The notes: a model not told the origin generated them from the sequence alone. A stretch of DNA of 32,022 bases from Acidobacteriota bacterium (GCA_026708265.1 JAPOVI010000045.1:1-32022), one strand, 5' to 3'. Shown: positions 17,056 through 24,158, counted from the first letter of the stretch. A program made the numbers and translations.

Positions 17056-18126
17056 CTACTTGGGGGCTGCTTGGCCCTTTGTTGCGGGGCGATCGGTCGA
17101 AGTGCGACGAAGAGCACGAAGTTGGTTCATTAGGTAGTCTCCGTACGGAGTAAGTGTCCAGTAGGTATTCGAGTCCTTGACGCTTCTCGCCCGCAAACTC
17201 TGGTCGATCAACCTCAGAGCGCGGAACTGAACCAGACAGGTCTCAATCTCATCGTCGCGAAACCGGAATGAAGCTAGTTCCTCTCCCTTCAAGTCCTCGT
17301 CATCGCCGAAGGCTTCCTTGGCTCGTTGTGCGAAGTAGTCGGAGAAGGTGGTGTGCAAATCATCTTCTGAGCACTCGTTAATCATCCTGGGTGCCACCGC
17401 GCCGAACATATCGTTCCATGTGAGCGAGAGGTGCGCGTCGAATCTCGGACTATCGTACCTTCGCCCTGCGCTGAATTCAAAATGGAGCTTGAATTCATCC
17501 TCTCCCTGCATCAAGTCATCCGTTCCTTCCGGGGGATGGGTCTTGTCAGCCTCGGCGCTCCGTTCCAGTTCTGCTATGCGATTCCTCAGCATGAGGATCT
17601 CGGTGACCGTGGATTCTGTTGGAACCTTGTCCGCGCGCACCCAACCGATCGCGGGACGACGCTTGATGGCCGACGTTAAGCCGACGATGACCTTGGCCTT
17701 GAGGTCGTCTGCGTTCGTCCAATACACGCATGTATGCTTTCCCTCAACTCGCTTGCGGAATCTCTTGAGCTTCTCCCAGGATTCCGTGTCCGTTTCGGTC
17801 TTCTCGCGAGGGAGATTGTCCGGATTCTTGTACAGCAAAGGAATGACGGGTGTCCTCTGACTTATGGCATAGTCGTATTCCCTCTCGGTGTATCCGATGC
17901 CCGTTTCGTCCATCGAGCCGTAGCGGCCCCCGATGATCACGACGTAGTAGTCAGAGCCGTCGATGACCTCCTTGATCAGTTGCCACGCGGCGTCGTCTGA
18001 TGCTGGAAACAACTCCATTCCGGCAGGCATGTGGTCGATCTCAAGGACTGCCTTGAGCACCTCCTGGCGCTCCTGTACGAGGTCGCGGAACGTGGAGCTG
18101 ATGAACACTTGGTATCGCTTTTCCAT
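17056..18126 (-). CDS. DUF4062 domain protein (TIR-like N-terminal fold)
   Basis: A 356-residue cytoplasmic protein. The N-terminal 175 residues match DUF4062: KRYQVFISSTFRDLVQERQ (3-21), PAGMELFPASDD, YYVVIIGGRYGSMDETGIGYTE (60-81), YDYAISQRTPVIPLLYK and AIGWVRAD. The strand-loop start VFISSTFRD and the YTEREYDYA helix before VIPLL resemble TIR folds, with E81/E83 where TIR enzymes place their catalytic Glu; that is an analogy only. A coiled-coil linker (about 190-205) leads to a second domain that ends in a winged-helix-like YWTLTPYGDYLMNQL. DUF4062 proteins are often found with NTPases and defence genes. Here it stands alone. GC is clearly lower (hand counts 48-63% per line), indicating horizontal transfer. 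Confidence 0.85.
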   Translation of the reverse strand: MEKRYQVFISSTFRDLVQERQEVLKAVLEIDHMPAGMELFPASDDAAWQLIKEVIDGSDYYVVIIGGRYGSMDETGIGYTEREYDYAISQRTPVIPLLYKNPDNLPREKTETDTESWEKLKRFRKRVEGKHTCVYWTNADDLKAKVIVGLTSAIKRRPAIGWVRADKVPTESTVTEILMLRNRIAELERSAEADKTHPPEGTDDLMQGEDEFKLHFEFSAGRRYDSPRFDAHLSLTWNDMFGAVAPRMINECSEDDLHTTFSDYFAQRAKEAFGDDEDLKGEELASFRFRDDEIETCLVQFRALRLIDQSLRARSVKDSNTYWTLTPYGDYLMNQLRALRRTSTDRPATKGQAAPK

Positions 18127-18210
18127 TCGGGCAGCTCGATACGTCTCGATAGTCTGCGGGCTTTGTCGCGTCGCCGAGGGTTGGCCTCGGCCATCGTGCT
18201 ATTCCTGCCG

Positions 18211-18239
18211 TTGACACGACACAACAGCGATCGTAACGT
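18211..18239 (+). promoter_or_regulatory. Promoter with consensus -35 for the HicA-remnant/HTH unit
   Basis: TTGACA (18211-18216) is a perfect -35. After exactly 17 bases comes TAACGT (18234-18239), which fits TAnnnT. The ATG at 18249 follows nine bases later, with GGAGG directly against it and so too close to work as a ribosome site. Transcription would begin at about the start codon. Confidence 0.5.
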
Positions 18240-18248
18240 GGATGGAGG

Positions 18249-18377
18249 ATGGCGGCAAGGCCGAGGCACCCGAAGAAGGAGGTCGAGGATGCCCTGGCTG
18301 ACGCAGAGGCGGCCGGCTGGTCGGTCACGCGCACATCGTCTGGACATCGCTGGGGTGTCATGAGGAAGGGCGAATCG
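18249..18377 (+). pseudogene. HicA-like toxin remnant, fused in frame to the HTH gene
   Basis: A 43-codon segment, beginning MAARPRHPKKEVEDALADAE, then AGWSVTRTSSGHRWGVMRKGES. It matches the first half of a small HicA-like RNA-binding toxin family: helix, two strands and the GH.WG histidine. In relatives, as I recall them, a further strand and helix with an SIWSTP.NP..H motif follow; here that part is missing. The frame instead runs straight into the ATG of the HTH partner at 18378 without a stop. An in-frame internal deletion explains this. It could be expressed as an N-terminal extension of the 18378-18953 product, giving 234 residues. Confidence 0.6.
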
Positions 18378-18953
18378 ATGTCGACTCATCACTTCACGCT
18401 GATCGTCGGCGGTCGGGACCTGCAGAGCGATGGGGTCCTCGATGCCCTGTACGAGGCAGGGTGTGACGACGCACTGATCGGTCGGTCGGACGGGATCCAG
18501 TACGCCGAGTTCGACCGCGAGGCGGCCGGGCTCGTGGAGGCCGTCCTGTCGGCTGTCGCCGACATCGAGCAAGTCGAGGGGGTAGAGGTTGTCCGGATAG
18601 CGGACGCCGGATTGGTGTCGATGGCCGACATCGCGGCTCGGACGGGTCGCACGCGAGAAGGCGTGCGACTGCTGGTGACCGGTGCGCGAGGTCCGGGGGG
18701 CTTCCCGCCACCGATCACGGATCCGCGCAGCCGGTACCGACTGTGGCGCTGGTCGGAAGTGGAACGATGGCTGGCGGCGCGTCTCGAGGAGGAGTCCACG
18801 GCAGTGGAGGATCACGCGCTGGCGGCCATCAACGCCGGCCTGGAGCTTCGGCACCATGGACACTGGCTGGACGCGGGTCGGCGCGCCAGCCTGCGGGCGC
18901 TGGCGGGACTGACCGGGGGCGAGGAGCCAGGAGCGTCCGGCGGGGCTGCCTGA
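18378..18953 (+). CDS. HTH (MerR/excisionase-like) antitoxin-type regulator
   Basis: A 191-residue protein beginning MSTHHFTLIVGGRDL. Residues 1-75 form an alpha/beta domain (ALYEAGCDDALIG, YAEFDREAAGLVEAVLSAV). A helix-turn-helix of the excisionase/MerR type follows at about 80-135 (VSMADIAARTGRTREGVRLL, then YRLWRWSEVERWLAARL). The C-terminus is variable. Proteins of this kind usually sit directly behind a HicA-like small toxin gene, and a remnant of one precedes this gene. The start at 18378 has GAGGAAGGG upstream. An antitoxin or autoregulator role is inferred; with the toxin broken it may now act only as a DNA-binding protein. Confidence 0.68.
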   Translation: MSTHHFTLIVGGRDLQSDGVLDALYEAGCDDALIGRSDGIQYAEFDREAAGLVEAVLSAVADIEQVEGVEVVRIADAGLVSMADIAARTGRTREGVRLLVTGARGPGGFPPPITDPRSRYRLWRWSEVERWLAARLEEESTAVEDHALAAINAGLELRHHGHWLDAGRRASLRALAGLTGGEEPGASGGAA

Positions 18954-18980
18954 AACGCCGCAGACGGATCGAAGCACCTT

Positions 18981-18996
18981 GCGCGCCCCTGCGCGC
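18981..18996 (+). terminator. Hairpin after the HTH gene
   Basis: GCGCGC (18981-18986) pairs with GCGCGC (18991-18996) around CCCT, 28 bases after the HTH stop, followed by a short GTTGGG. It directly precedes the dispersed repeat, exactly as the hairpin at 24740-24753 does, so it may be part of the repeat rather than a gene terminator. Confidence 0.4.
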
Positions 18997-19001
18997 GCGT
19001 T

Positions 19002-19057
19002 GGGAATGTGCACGGACACGGAGTTCGTGCGTCGCCGGTTCTGCGGCGCAGCCTCCT
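19002..19057 (+). repeat. Dispersed multi-hairpin repeat, copy 1 (degenerate outer stem)
   Basis: The 25 bases 19017-19041 are identical to 24773-24797. They form a stem-loop CACG-GAGTT-CGTG (19017-19029), and the first stem arm of a second, CGCCG-GTTCTG-CGGCG (19033-19048). The outer arms (from 19003, and 19047-19057) pair only in part, unlike copy 2, so this copy looks older or decayed. Confidence 0.7.
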
Positions 19058-19315
19058 GGGGGGGTGACTGGGCGACGCGAACGCATCGTCGGCAGCTTCA
19101 CAGATCATCGTTCCAGAGGGCGGCCAGGAAGTGCTCGAGCTGCCAGATCTCGATGCCGTCCTCCAGAGGGGCGCGCCTCCGCGGCAGACGATGCCTCGGT
19201 CGACGAGGCTTCCTCGCCGAGCGCCCCGCAGGCTTCGCAGGCGCTTCCGGTGGGCGTGCGGGGCCGACTTGGTCGCGATGGCGAGCCGGTCCAGACAGCG
19301 GGACCCGAACGGCTG

Positions 19316-19387
19316 ATCGCCATTAGACATGGCGGATTTCATGATGATCGCCATCAGACATGGCGGATTTCATGAGAATCGCCATTA
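19316..19387. repeat. 31-bp tandem direct repeats, two units plus a partial third
   Basis: Units at 19316-19346 and 19347-19377 differ at only a few bases and share AGACATGGCGGATTTCATGA. The first ten bases of a third unit (ATCGCCATTA) follow at 19378. Within each unit ATGGCG and the following CGCCAT are inverted, so the array also has dyads. It lies just upstream of ubiD. It resembles repeat-rich ends of some insertion sequences or an array of operator sites. Confidence 0.75.
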
Positions 19388-19445
19388 CGGGCATCAGGGC
19401 CCGGCCTTCGGTGCGGAGGGCCGGCACGGATGCTTCGGGTGAGGT

Positions 19446-21269
19446 ATGGTCGGCGGCGTGGGCGACGAGCGAGGCTTCCCCGACCTGCGTGCGTTCCTGG
19501 ATCGGCTCAGGGTTGACGGCGACCTGGCCGTCATCGAGGCGCCGGTCGACCCGGTGCTCGAGGCGGCGGAGATCCACCGCCGGGTGATCGCGGCGGGAGG
19601 GCCCGCGCTGCTCTTCAGGAACGTCACCGGGGCGTCGTTCCCGCTCGTCACCAACCTCTTCGGGACGGCGCGTCGGGCCGAGCTCGCGTTCGGAACGCGC
19701 CCGCTGCAGCTCATCCGCCGGGTCGTGGAGCTCGCCGAGACGCTCCTGCCGCCCACACCGGCGAAGCTGTGGGGGGCGCGGGACGTGGCCGGAGCGCTTG
19801 CCCGCGTCGGCATGCGGTCACGTTCGCGCGCGCCGGTGACGGAGGTCGTCACCCGCGACGTCCGGCTCGACCGCCTGCCGGCCGTCACCTGCTGGCCGGA
19901 GGACGGCGGCCCGTTCATCACCCTCCCGCTCGTCTACACCGAGCACCCGGAGCGGCCCGGGCACAACCTGGGGATGTACCGCCTGCAGGTGCACGACGCC
20001 CGGTCGACGGGCATGCACTGGCAGATCGGGAAGGGCGGCGGCTTCCACTACGCGGCGGCCGAAAGCCGCGGCGAGGCGCTACCGGCCACCGTCTTCCTCG
20101 GCGGCCCGCCGGCCCTGATGCTGGCCGCAATCGCGCCGCTGCCGGAGAACGTGCCCGAGCTGATGCTGGCGTCGCTCATCGCCGGCGAGCGGCTGCCGGT
20201 CATCGGCGGCATCGGGCCGCACCGGCTTATCGGGAGTGCGGAGTTCGCCCTCGTGGGATCCGTCGCCCCGCACGTCCGCCGGCCCGAAGGGCCCTTCGGC
20301 GACCACTACGGCTACTACTCGCTGGCCCACGACTATCCGGTGTTCACGGTCGACCGCATCGCGCACCGGCGGGACGCCATCTACCCCGCCACGGTCGTCG
20401 GCAAGCCCCGGCAGGAGGACTTCTTCATCGGCGATCTCCTGCAGGAGCTCCTCTCGCCGCTGTTTCCGCTCGTCATGCCGGGCGTCGTCGACCTCTGGTC
20501 GTACGGCGAGACCGGCTACCACTCGCTGGGAGCGGCCGTCGTTCGCCAGCGCTACGCCCGCGAGGCGATGGCCAGCGCCTTCCGGATCCTCGGCGAGGGG
20601 CAGCTCTCGCTGACGAAGTTCCTGCTCGTGACCGACCAGCGGGTCGACCTCCGCGACTTCCGGCGGACGCTCGTGCACCTGCTCGAGCGCACACACCCGG
20701 AAACCGACCTGTACGTTATCTCCAACCTGTCGATGGACACGCTCGACTACACCGGACCAGCGGTCAACGAGGGCTCGAAGGGGGTGTGGCTCGGCCTCGG
20801 CCCCGCGGTTCGCGCGTTGCCCGCCGCGTTCGAGGCCGCGGAGCTGCCCCGCGGCGTGACCACGGTGCGCGTCTTCTGCCCGGGGTGCCTCGTCGTCGAT
20901 GCGCCGGCGTACGCGGCCGAGCCCCGCGCCGCCGAGCGCCTGGCGACGGCCGCCGCGTTCGCCGACTGGCCGCTCGTCGTCGTTTCGGACGAGCCGGACC
21001 GCGCCGTCGCGTCGGTGATGAACTTCCTCTGGACGACGTTCACCCGCTTCGAGCCGGCCGCCGATCTGCACGCGCGCGCGACCCGCGTCGTGCGACACCA
21101 TGTGTCGTACACGCCCCCGATCGTGATCGACGCGCGCATGAAGCCGTCCTACCCGCGGGAGCTCACCTGCCGCCCGGACATCGCGCAGCGGGTCACGGAG
21201 CGGTGGCGGGAGTACTTCCCGTCCGGAGGCGTCGAGATGGGCGACTCCGAGCGGGCCTCGCTGACCTAG
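19446..21269 (+). CDS. UbiD family prenyl-FMN-dependent decarboxylase
   Basis: A 607-residue (de)carboxylase of the UbiD/Fdc superfamily, which uses prenylated FMN made by a UbiX partner (not in this window). Recognisable parts are GFPDLRAFLDRLRVDGDLA at the N-terminus, the cofactor/metal segment GMHWQIGKGGGFHY, and RRPEGPFGDHYGYYS with E281 and D286 where the family has its catalytic acid pair. VVGKPRQEDFFIGD and PRGVTTVRVFC follow. UbiD paralogues act on aromatic, heteroaromatic or unsaturated acids; this sequence does not reveal which. The ATG at 19446 has GGTGAGG very close by, so a GTG at 19458 is an alternative start. It stands alone among toxin-antitoxin remnants. Confidence 0.88.
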   Translation: MVGGVGDERGFPDLRAFLDRLRVDGDLAVIEAPVDPVLEAAEIHRRVIAAGGPALLFRNVTGASFPLVTNLFGTARRAELAFGTRPLQLIRRVVELAETLLPPTPAKLWGARDVAGALARVGMRSRSRAPVTEVVTRDVRLDRLPAVTCWPEDGGPFITLPLVYTEHPERPGHNLGMYRLQVHDARSTGMHWQIGKGGGFHYAAAESRGEALPATVFLGGPPALMLAAIAPLPENVPELMLASLIAGERLPVIGGIGPHRLIGSAEFALVGSVAPHVRRPEGPFGDHYGYYSLAHDYPVFTVDRIAHRRDAIYPATVVGKPRQEDFFIGDLLQELLSPLFPLVMPGVVDLWSYGETGYHSLGAAVVRQRYAREAMASAFRILGEGQLSLTKFLLVTDQRVDLRDFRRTLVHLLERTHPETDLYVISNLSMDTLDYTGPAVNEGSKGVWLGLGPAVRALPAAFEAAELPRGVTTVRVFCPGCLVVDAPAYAAEPRAAERLATAAAFADWPLVVVSDEPDRAVASVMNFLWTTFTRFEPAADLHARATRVVRHHVSYTPPIVIDARMKPSYPRELTCRPDIAQRVTERWREYFPSGGVEMGDSERASLT

Positions 21270-21319
21270 AGGAGTCGGCGACGTAGATACATCGGAGCGG
21301 TCGAGTCGACGAGGATCAA
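21266..21319 (-). pseudogene. Truncated vapC (PIN-domain toxin) remnant
   Basis: Overlapping the vapB stop in a TTGA, a minus-strand frame from TTG at 21319 reads LILVDSTAPMYLRRRLL and then stops at 21266-21268. The first 12 residues match the N-terminal strand of VapC-type PIN toxins (ILVD-[ST]-x-x-PMYL, with the first catalytic Asp). The remaining 110 or so residues are gone, and the remnant runs into the 3' end of ubiD. The junction is near 21283. Confidence 0.65.
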
Positions 21320-21561
21320 GCTCGATAGCCCGACTCGATCTCGCGCAGCATCTGATCGACGTCCGCGGTGGGGAAGTCGTTGCGCGCCGCGGCGCGAATG
21401 GCGGCCAGCTTGCGGTCCGCGCCCCCGGACGCCTGCTGGCGTGCGGCTTGCCGCAGCTTCTGGCGGACCCACTCCGACAACGTCAGCCCGTCGCGTACGG
21501 CCAGCCTGCGGTACGCGTGCACCTCCGCGTCATCCATGACGACCTGCAGCCGCGTACTCAT
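21316..21561 (-). CDS. vapB: VapB-type ribbon-helix-helix antitoxin (orphan)
   Basis: An 81-residue protein. Residues 3-45 (STRLQVVMDDAEVHAYRRLA, then LTLSEWVRQKLRQAAR) form a CopG/Arc ribbon-helix-helix that binds DNA as a dimer. The C-terminal tail (AARNDFPTADVDQMLREIESGYRA) is of the type that wraps the toxin in VapBC pairs. The toxin gene directly downstream survives only as 17 codons, so this antitoxin has no local target. It may persist as a regulator or protect against a related toxin elsewhere. A -10-like TATGCT lies six bases before the ATG, so the message may be leaderless. Confidence 0.82.
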   Translation of the reverse strand: MSTRLQVVMDDAEVHAYRRLAVRDGLTLSEWVRQKLRQAARQQASGGADRKLAAIRAAARNDFPTADVDQMLREIESGYRA

Positions 21562-21567
21562 GGCGGT

Positions 21568-21573
21568 AGCATA
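21568..21573 (-). promoter_or_regulatory. -10 box (TATGCT) for vapB
   Basis: TATGCT on the minus strand sits six bases from the ATG at 21561, which places the start codon at the expected transcription start. Confidence 0.4.
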
Positions 21574-21722
21574 TCCGCGGGTCGGGAGAGTACGACTACC
21601 GTTGCGCGCCGTCGATCTCGCCCTCTCGCTCCCTCCGGCGAGCGTGCAGAGCACGGCGATGGCGGGCGTGGCGACGGCGGAGGCGACGACTCGGCGTCGT
21701 CGATCCTGCAGCGCGATCCCTG

Positions 21723-21731
21723 TGCTACGGT
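21723..21731 (+). promoter_or_regulatory. Extended -10 element (TGC-TACGGT) for the TRAP/pxpA unit
   Basis: TGCTACGGT fits TGnTAnnnT and lies 57 bases before the GTG at 21789. It is nearly identical to the elements at 641 and 2793. Confidence 0.45.
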
Positions 21732-21788
21732 TGGGATCGGCGGCCGGTTCCGGTTCGGCCGGTCCGCGTCGGGAGCGGGGGACGGGGT

Positions 21789-22910
21789 GTGAGGAAGCGC
21801 ACGTTCTGCGGGCGGCGGCGTCGCCGGGGGTCCGCGCTCGTCGTGGCCGCCGCGGTCGCCGGGGCGGCCTCGTGCGGCGTCGAGGCGCCCGGGGCGGATG
21901 CCGAACCGCTCCAGACCGCCGAGCCCATCGCCGCCCACACCCTCGCGGTCTCCCTGCCCGCCGGCGCGGCGGACGGCGAGCGCGCCGCCGCGGCGGCGTT
22001 CGAGGCCCTGGTGGAAGGGCTCTCCGCCGGCGGGGTCGCGGTCGCGATCGCCTCCGGGGACGAGGCCTGCGGCGAGGCGCGCGAGTGCCTGGACGCGCTC
22101 CGGGCCGGGACGCTCGACGTCACGCACGCGGCAGCGGAGGACATTGCCGCGTTCTTCCCCGAGATACGCATCCTCGATATCCCGTACCTCTTCGAGAACG
22201 AGGCGGTCGTCGATCGGGTATACAGCGGCCCCTTTCATTCCCGGCTCCGCGACGCCCTGGTGGACCGCACGGGGCTGCGGGTGATGGCGATGGGAACCTC
22301 CGCCGGCTGGCGGACCCTGTCGAACACCGAGCGCCCCGTGCGCGCGCCGGAGGATGTGCGGGGACTGACGCTGTCGACCGCGGACTCGCCGATAGAGGCC
22401 GAGCTGGCGACGGCGTTGGGGGCTGTTCCCGTTCCCGTTCCGCGGTCGGAGCTGGCGGCGGCGCTCGCGAGCGGTGCGGTCGACGGAGTGACGTTGCCGC
22501 TTCCCGAGATCGTGGCCCTGGGGCTCCACGAGCGCGTCCGCCACGTAACGCTGGATCGCCACTCCTATGCGGCCGTCCTCTGGCTGATGAACGACGCCTC
22601 CCGGCAGGCGCTTCCGACGGCGCTGCGGCAGGTCGTCGAGGCGGGATTCGCCGAGGTGGCGCGGCTGACCCGGGCCGTCCCCGCGGGCCGGCACGCGGAC
22701 GCGGTGCGGGCGGTGGAGGCGGCGGGCGGCGTCGTGCAGATTCTCTCGCCCGCCGAGCGGCGGGCCTTCCTGATGGCCGCGGGCCGCGTGGCGACCGGCT
22801 ACGTCGACACCTACGGTCACGAGTGGCTGGTCTGGCTCGAGGGGGCGATCGCCGAGGCCGAGCGGGAGATCGCCGTCGCGCGCCCCGAGGGCGCCGCGGA
22901 TCGCCGGTGA
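21789..22910 (+). CDS. TRAP transporter substrate-binding lipoprotein (DctP family)
   Basis: A 373-residue periplasmic solute-binding protein starting at GTG. The signal ends in a lipobox (GAASC, Cys29). DctP features include DIPYLFENEAVVDRV, GTSAGWRTLSNTERPVRAPEDVRGL and AAALASGAVDGVTLPLPEI. In most DctP proteins the segment after PEDLKGL carries an Arg (LKIR) that salt-bridges the carboxylate ligand. Here it reads GLTLST with S196 in that place, so the ligand may be atypical. The membrane partners DctQ and DctM are not present, leaving the protein an orphan. It precedes pxpA by 13 bases, suggesting co-transcription and perhaps a link to oxoproline or related acids. Confidence 0.82.
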   Translation: MRKRTFCGRRRRRGSALVVAAAVAGAASCGVEAPGADAEPLQTAEPIAAHTLAVSLPAGAADGERAAAAAFEALVEGLSAGGVAVAIASGDEACGEARECLDALRAGTLDVTHAAAEDIAAFFPEIRILDIPYLFENEAVVDRVYSGPFHSRLRDALVDRTGLRVMAMGTSAGWRTLSNTERPVRAPEDVRGLTLSTADSPIEAELATALGAVPVPVPRSELAAALASGAVDGVTLPLPEIVALGLHERVRHVTLDRHSYAAVLWLMNDASRQALPTALRQVVEAGFAEVARLTRAVPAGRHADAVRAVEAAGGVVQILSPAERRAFLMAAGRVATGYVDTYGHEWLVWLEGAIAEAEREIAVARPEGAADRR

Positions 22911-22923
22911 GGCCGAGAGGGAC

Positions 22924-23685
22924 GTGCGGGTCGATCTCAACTGCGACCTCGGCGAGTCGTTCGGCCCCTACACGCTGGGCGACGACCGCGGCGTGATGGG
23001 CTGCATCACTTCCGCCAACGTCGCCTGCGGCGCGCACGCCGGAGACCCGGGCGTCATGCGGTCGACGGTCCGGCTCGCGCTCGAGGCGGGCGTCGCGGTC
23101 GGCGCCCATCCCGGATTCGGCGACCGCGCCGGCTTCGGGCGCCGCGAGATCGCCATGGCCCCGCGCGAAGTCGAAGACCTCGTGCTGGTGCAGATCGGCG
23201 CGCTCGCCGCCGTGGCCGGCGCGGAGGGCGGCCGGCTGCGCCACGTGAAGGCCCACGGCGCCCTCTACAACATGGCGGCGCGGAACCCGGAGCTGGCCGA
23301 CGCGATCGCACGCGCCACGGCGAGCGTCGACCCCGGCCTGATCCTGTTCGGGCTCTCCGGCTCCGCCCTGATCGACGCGGGACGAGCCGCCGGGTTGCCC
23401 GTCGCGTCGGAGGTGTTCGCCGACCGCGCGTACACGGCCGCGGGCGCGCTCGCGCCCCGAGGGGAGCCGGGCGCCGTGATCCACGATGCGGACCGCGTGC
23501 TCGAGCGGGCGCTGGGGATGGTCCGCGACGGAGCGGTCACCGCCGTGACGGGCGAGAGCGTGGCGCTGGCCGCGGACACGATCTGCGTCCACGGCGACAC
23601 CCCCGGTGCGGCGGAGCTGGCCCGCCGACTGCGCGCCGGGCTCGAGGCCGCCGGCGTGGACGTGCGGCCGGTCGGGGCAGGGTAG
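22924..23685 (+). CDS. pxpA: 5-oxoprolinase subunit A (LamB/YcsF family)
   Basis: A 253-residue protein starting at GTG. Conserved LamB/YcsF blocks are all present: VDLNCDLGESFGPYTLGDD, ANVACGAHAGDP, AHPGFGDRAGFGRR, HVKAHGALYNMA, EVFADRAYTAAGALAPR and CVHGDTPGA. PxpA acts with PxpB and PxpC in ATP-dependent ring opening of 5-oxoproline to glutamate. Neither partner gene is next to it here, where they usually form an operon. It lies behind a TRAP-type binding protein and converges on apaG. Confidence 0.92.
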   Translation: MRVDLNCDLGESFGPYTLGDDRGVMGCITSANVACGAHAGDPGVMRSTVRLALEAGVAVGAHPGFGDRAGFGRREIAMAPREVEDLVLVQIGALAAVAGAEGGRLRHVKAHGALYNMAARNPELADAIARATASVDPGLILFGLSGSALIDAGRAAGLPVASEVFADRAYTAAGALAPRGEPGAVIHDADRVLERALGMVRDGAVTAVTGESVALAADTICVHGDTPGAAELARRLRAGLEAAGVDVRPVGAG

Positions 23686-23724
23686 GGGACGCCGGCGCGC
23701 CGCCGAACGCCGGTCGAGGAGCGG

Positions 23725-24153
23725 TCAATGGACGGTGTACGGCGCCGAGAGCCCGAAGGGCGCTATCGCCGCGTCGAACCGCTCGCCGCTAGCCGACACC
23801 ATCTGGTACGTGCCGTGCATCGTGCCGAAGGGGGTGCCGAGGGGACAGCTCGACGTGTACTCGAACGACTCGCCCGGACCCAGGGTCGGCTGGTGGCCCA
23901 CGACGCCGAGCCCCCGCACCTCCTGCACCGCGTTCGTCGCGTCGGTGATGATCCAGTGGCGGCTGATGAGCTGCACCGGCTCCTGGCGCTCGTTCGAGAT
24001 GGTGACGGTGTAGTGGAATTCCCAGCGTCTGCCCTGCGGCTGCGAGCGCTCGGGCGCGTAGCGGGTCGTCACCTCGATGCGGACGCCGTGCGTGACGGCC
24101 TGCGAGCCGGGGGCGGGGGTCGGGTCGTTGCCCACGCTCCAGATATACGACAT
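23725..24153 (-). CDS. apaG: ApaG protein (Fn3-like fold)
   Basis: A 142-residue protein. The family core from THGVRIEVTTRYAPERS through WEFHYTVTISNE, PVQLISRHWIITDA, VRGLGVVGHQPTLGPGESFEYTS and GTMHGTYQMV is intact. ApaG has an Fn3-like fold and has been tied to Co/Mg resistance and Ap4A levels; its biochemical role is unclear. Known members are about 125 residues, so the first 17 (SYIWSVGNDPTPAPGSQ) may be an extension; a GTG at 24135 is an alternative start. The ATG at 24153 lies only five bases from the divergent aat ATG, leaving no room for ribosome sites. Confidence 0.9.
   Translation of the reverse strand: MSYIWSVGNDPTPAPGSQAVTHGVRIEVTTRYAPERSQPQGRRWEFHYTVTISNERQEPVQLISRHWIITDATNAVQEVRGLGVVGHQPTLGPGESFEYTSSCPLGTPFGTMHGTYQMVSASGERFDAAIAPFGLSAPYTVH
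24144..24149 (+). promoter_or_regulatory. -10-like TATACG before aat
   Basis: TATACG lies nine bases before the aat ATG, inside the apaG start region. It is imperfect at its last base. If used, it gives a leaderless aat message. Confidence 0.25.
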
Positions 24154-24158
24154 TTTGG

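Larger units (their letters stand above)
18954..19445. other. Gene-free stretch carrying repeats
   Basis: No gene with convincing codon use or family match lies between the HTH gene and ubiD. The stretch holds a hairpin (18981-18996), one copy of a multi-hairpin dispersed repeat (19002-19057) and two 31-bp tandem repeats (19316-19377). Several short open frames exist in it but all run through these repeats. Confidence 0.6.

Noticed and set aside
16879-17133. An 84-codon plus-strand frame next to DUF4062
   Set aside because: GTG start, no ribosome site, no family, and its end overlaps the DUF4062 3' end. It may be a remnant of the acquired segment, but coding cannot be supported.
18249-18953. 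One 234-residue gene covering the HicA-like piece and the HTH protein
   Set aside because: The MSTHHF start at 18378 has its own upstream purine-rich site and fits separate-gene relatives as I recall them. The fusion is kept as a finding, not as the primary annotation.
18812-19354. A 180-codon minus-strand frame across the repeats after the HTH gene
   Set aside because: It translates repeat DNA and the antisense of the HTH gene, and has no recognisable domain. It was considered as a transposase remnant but no motif supports this.
19316-19387. A CRISPR array
   Set aside because: The units abut directly with no spacers, and no cas gene is near.
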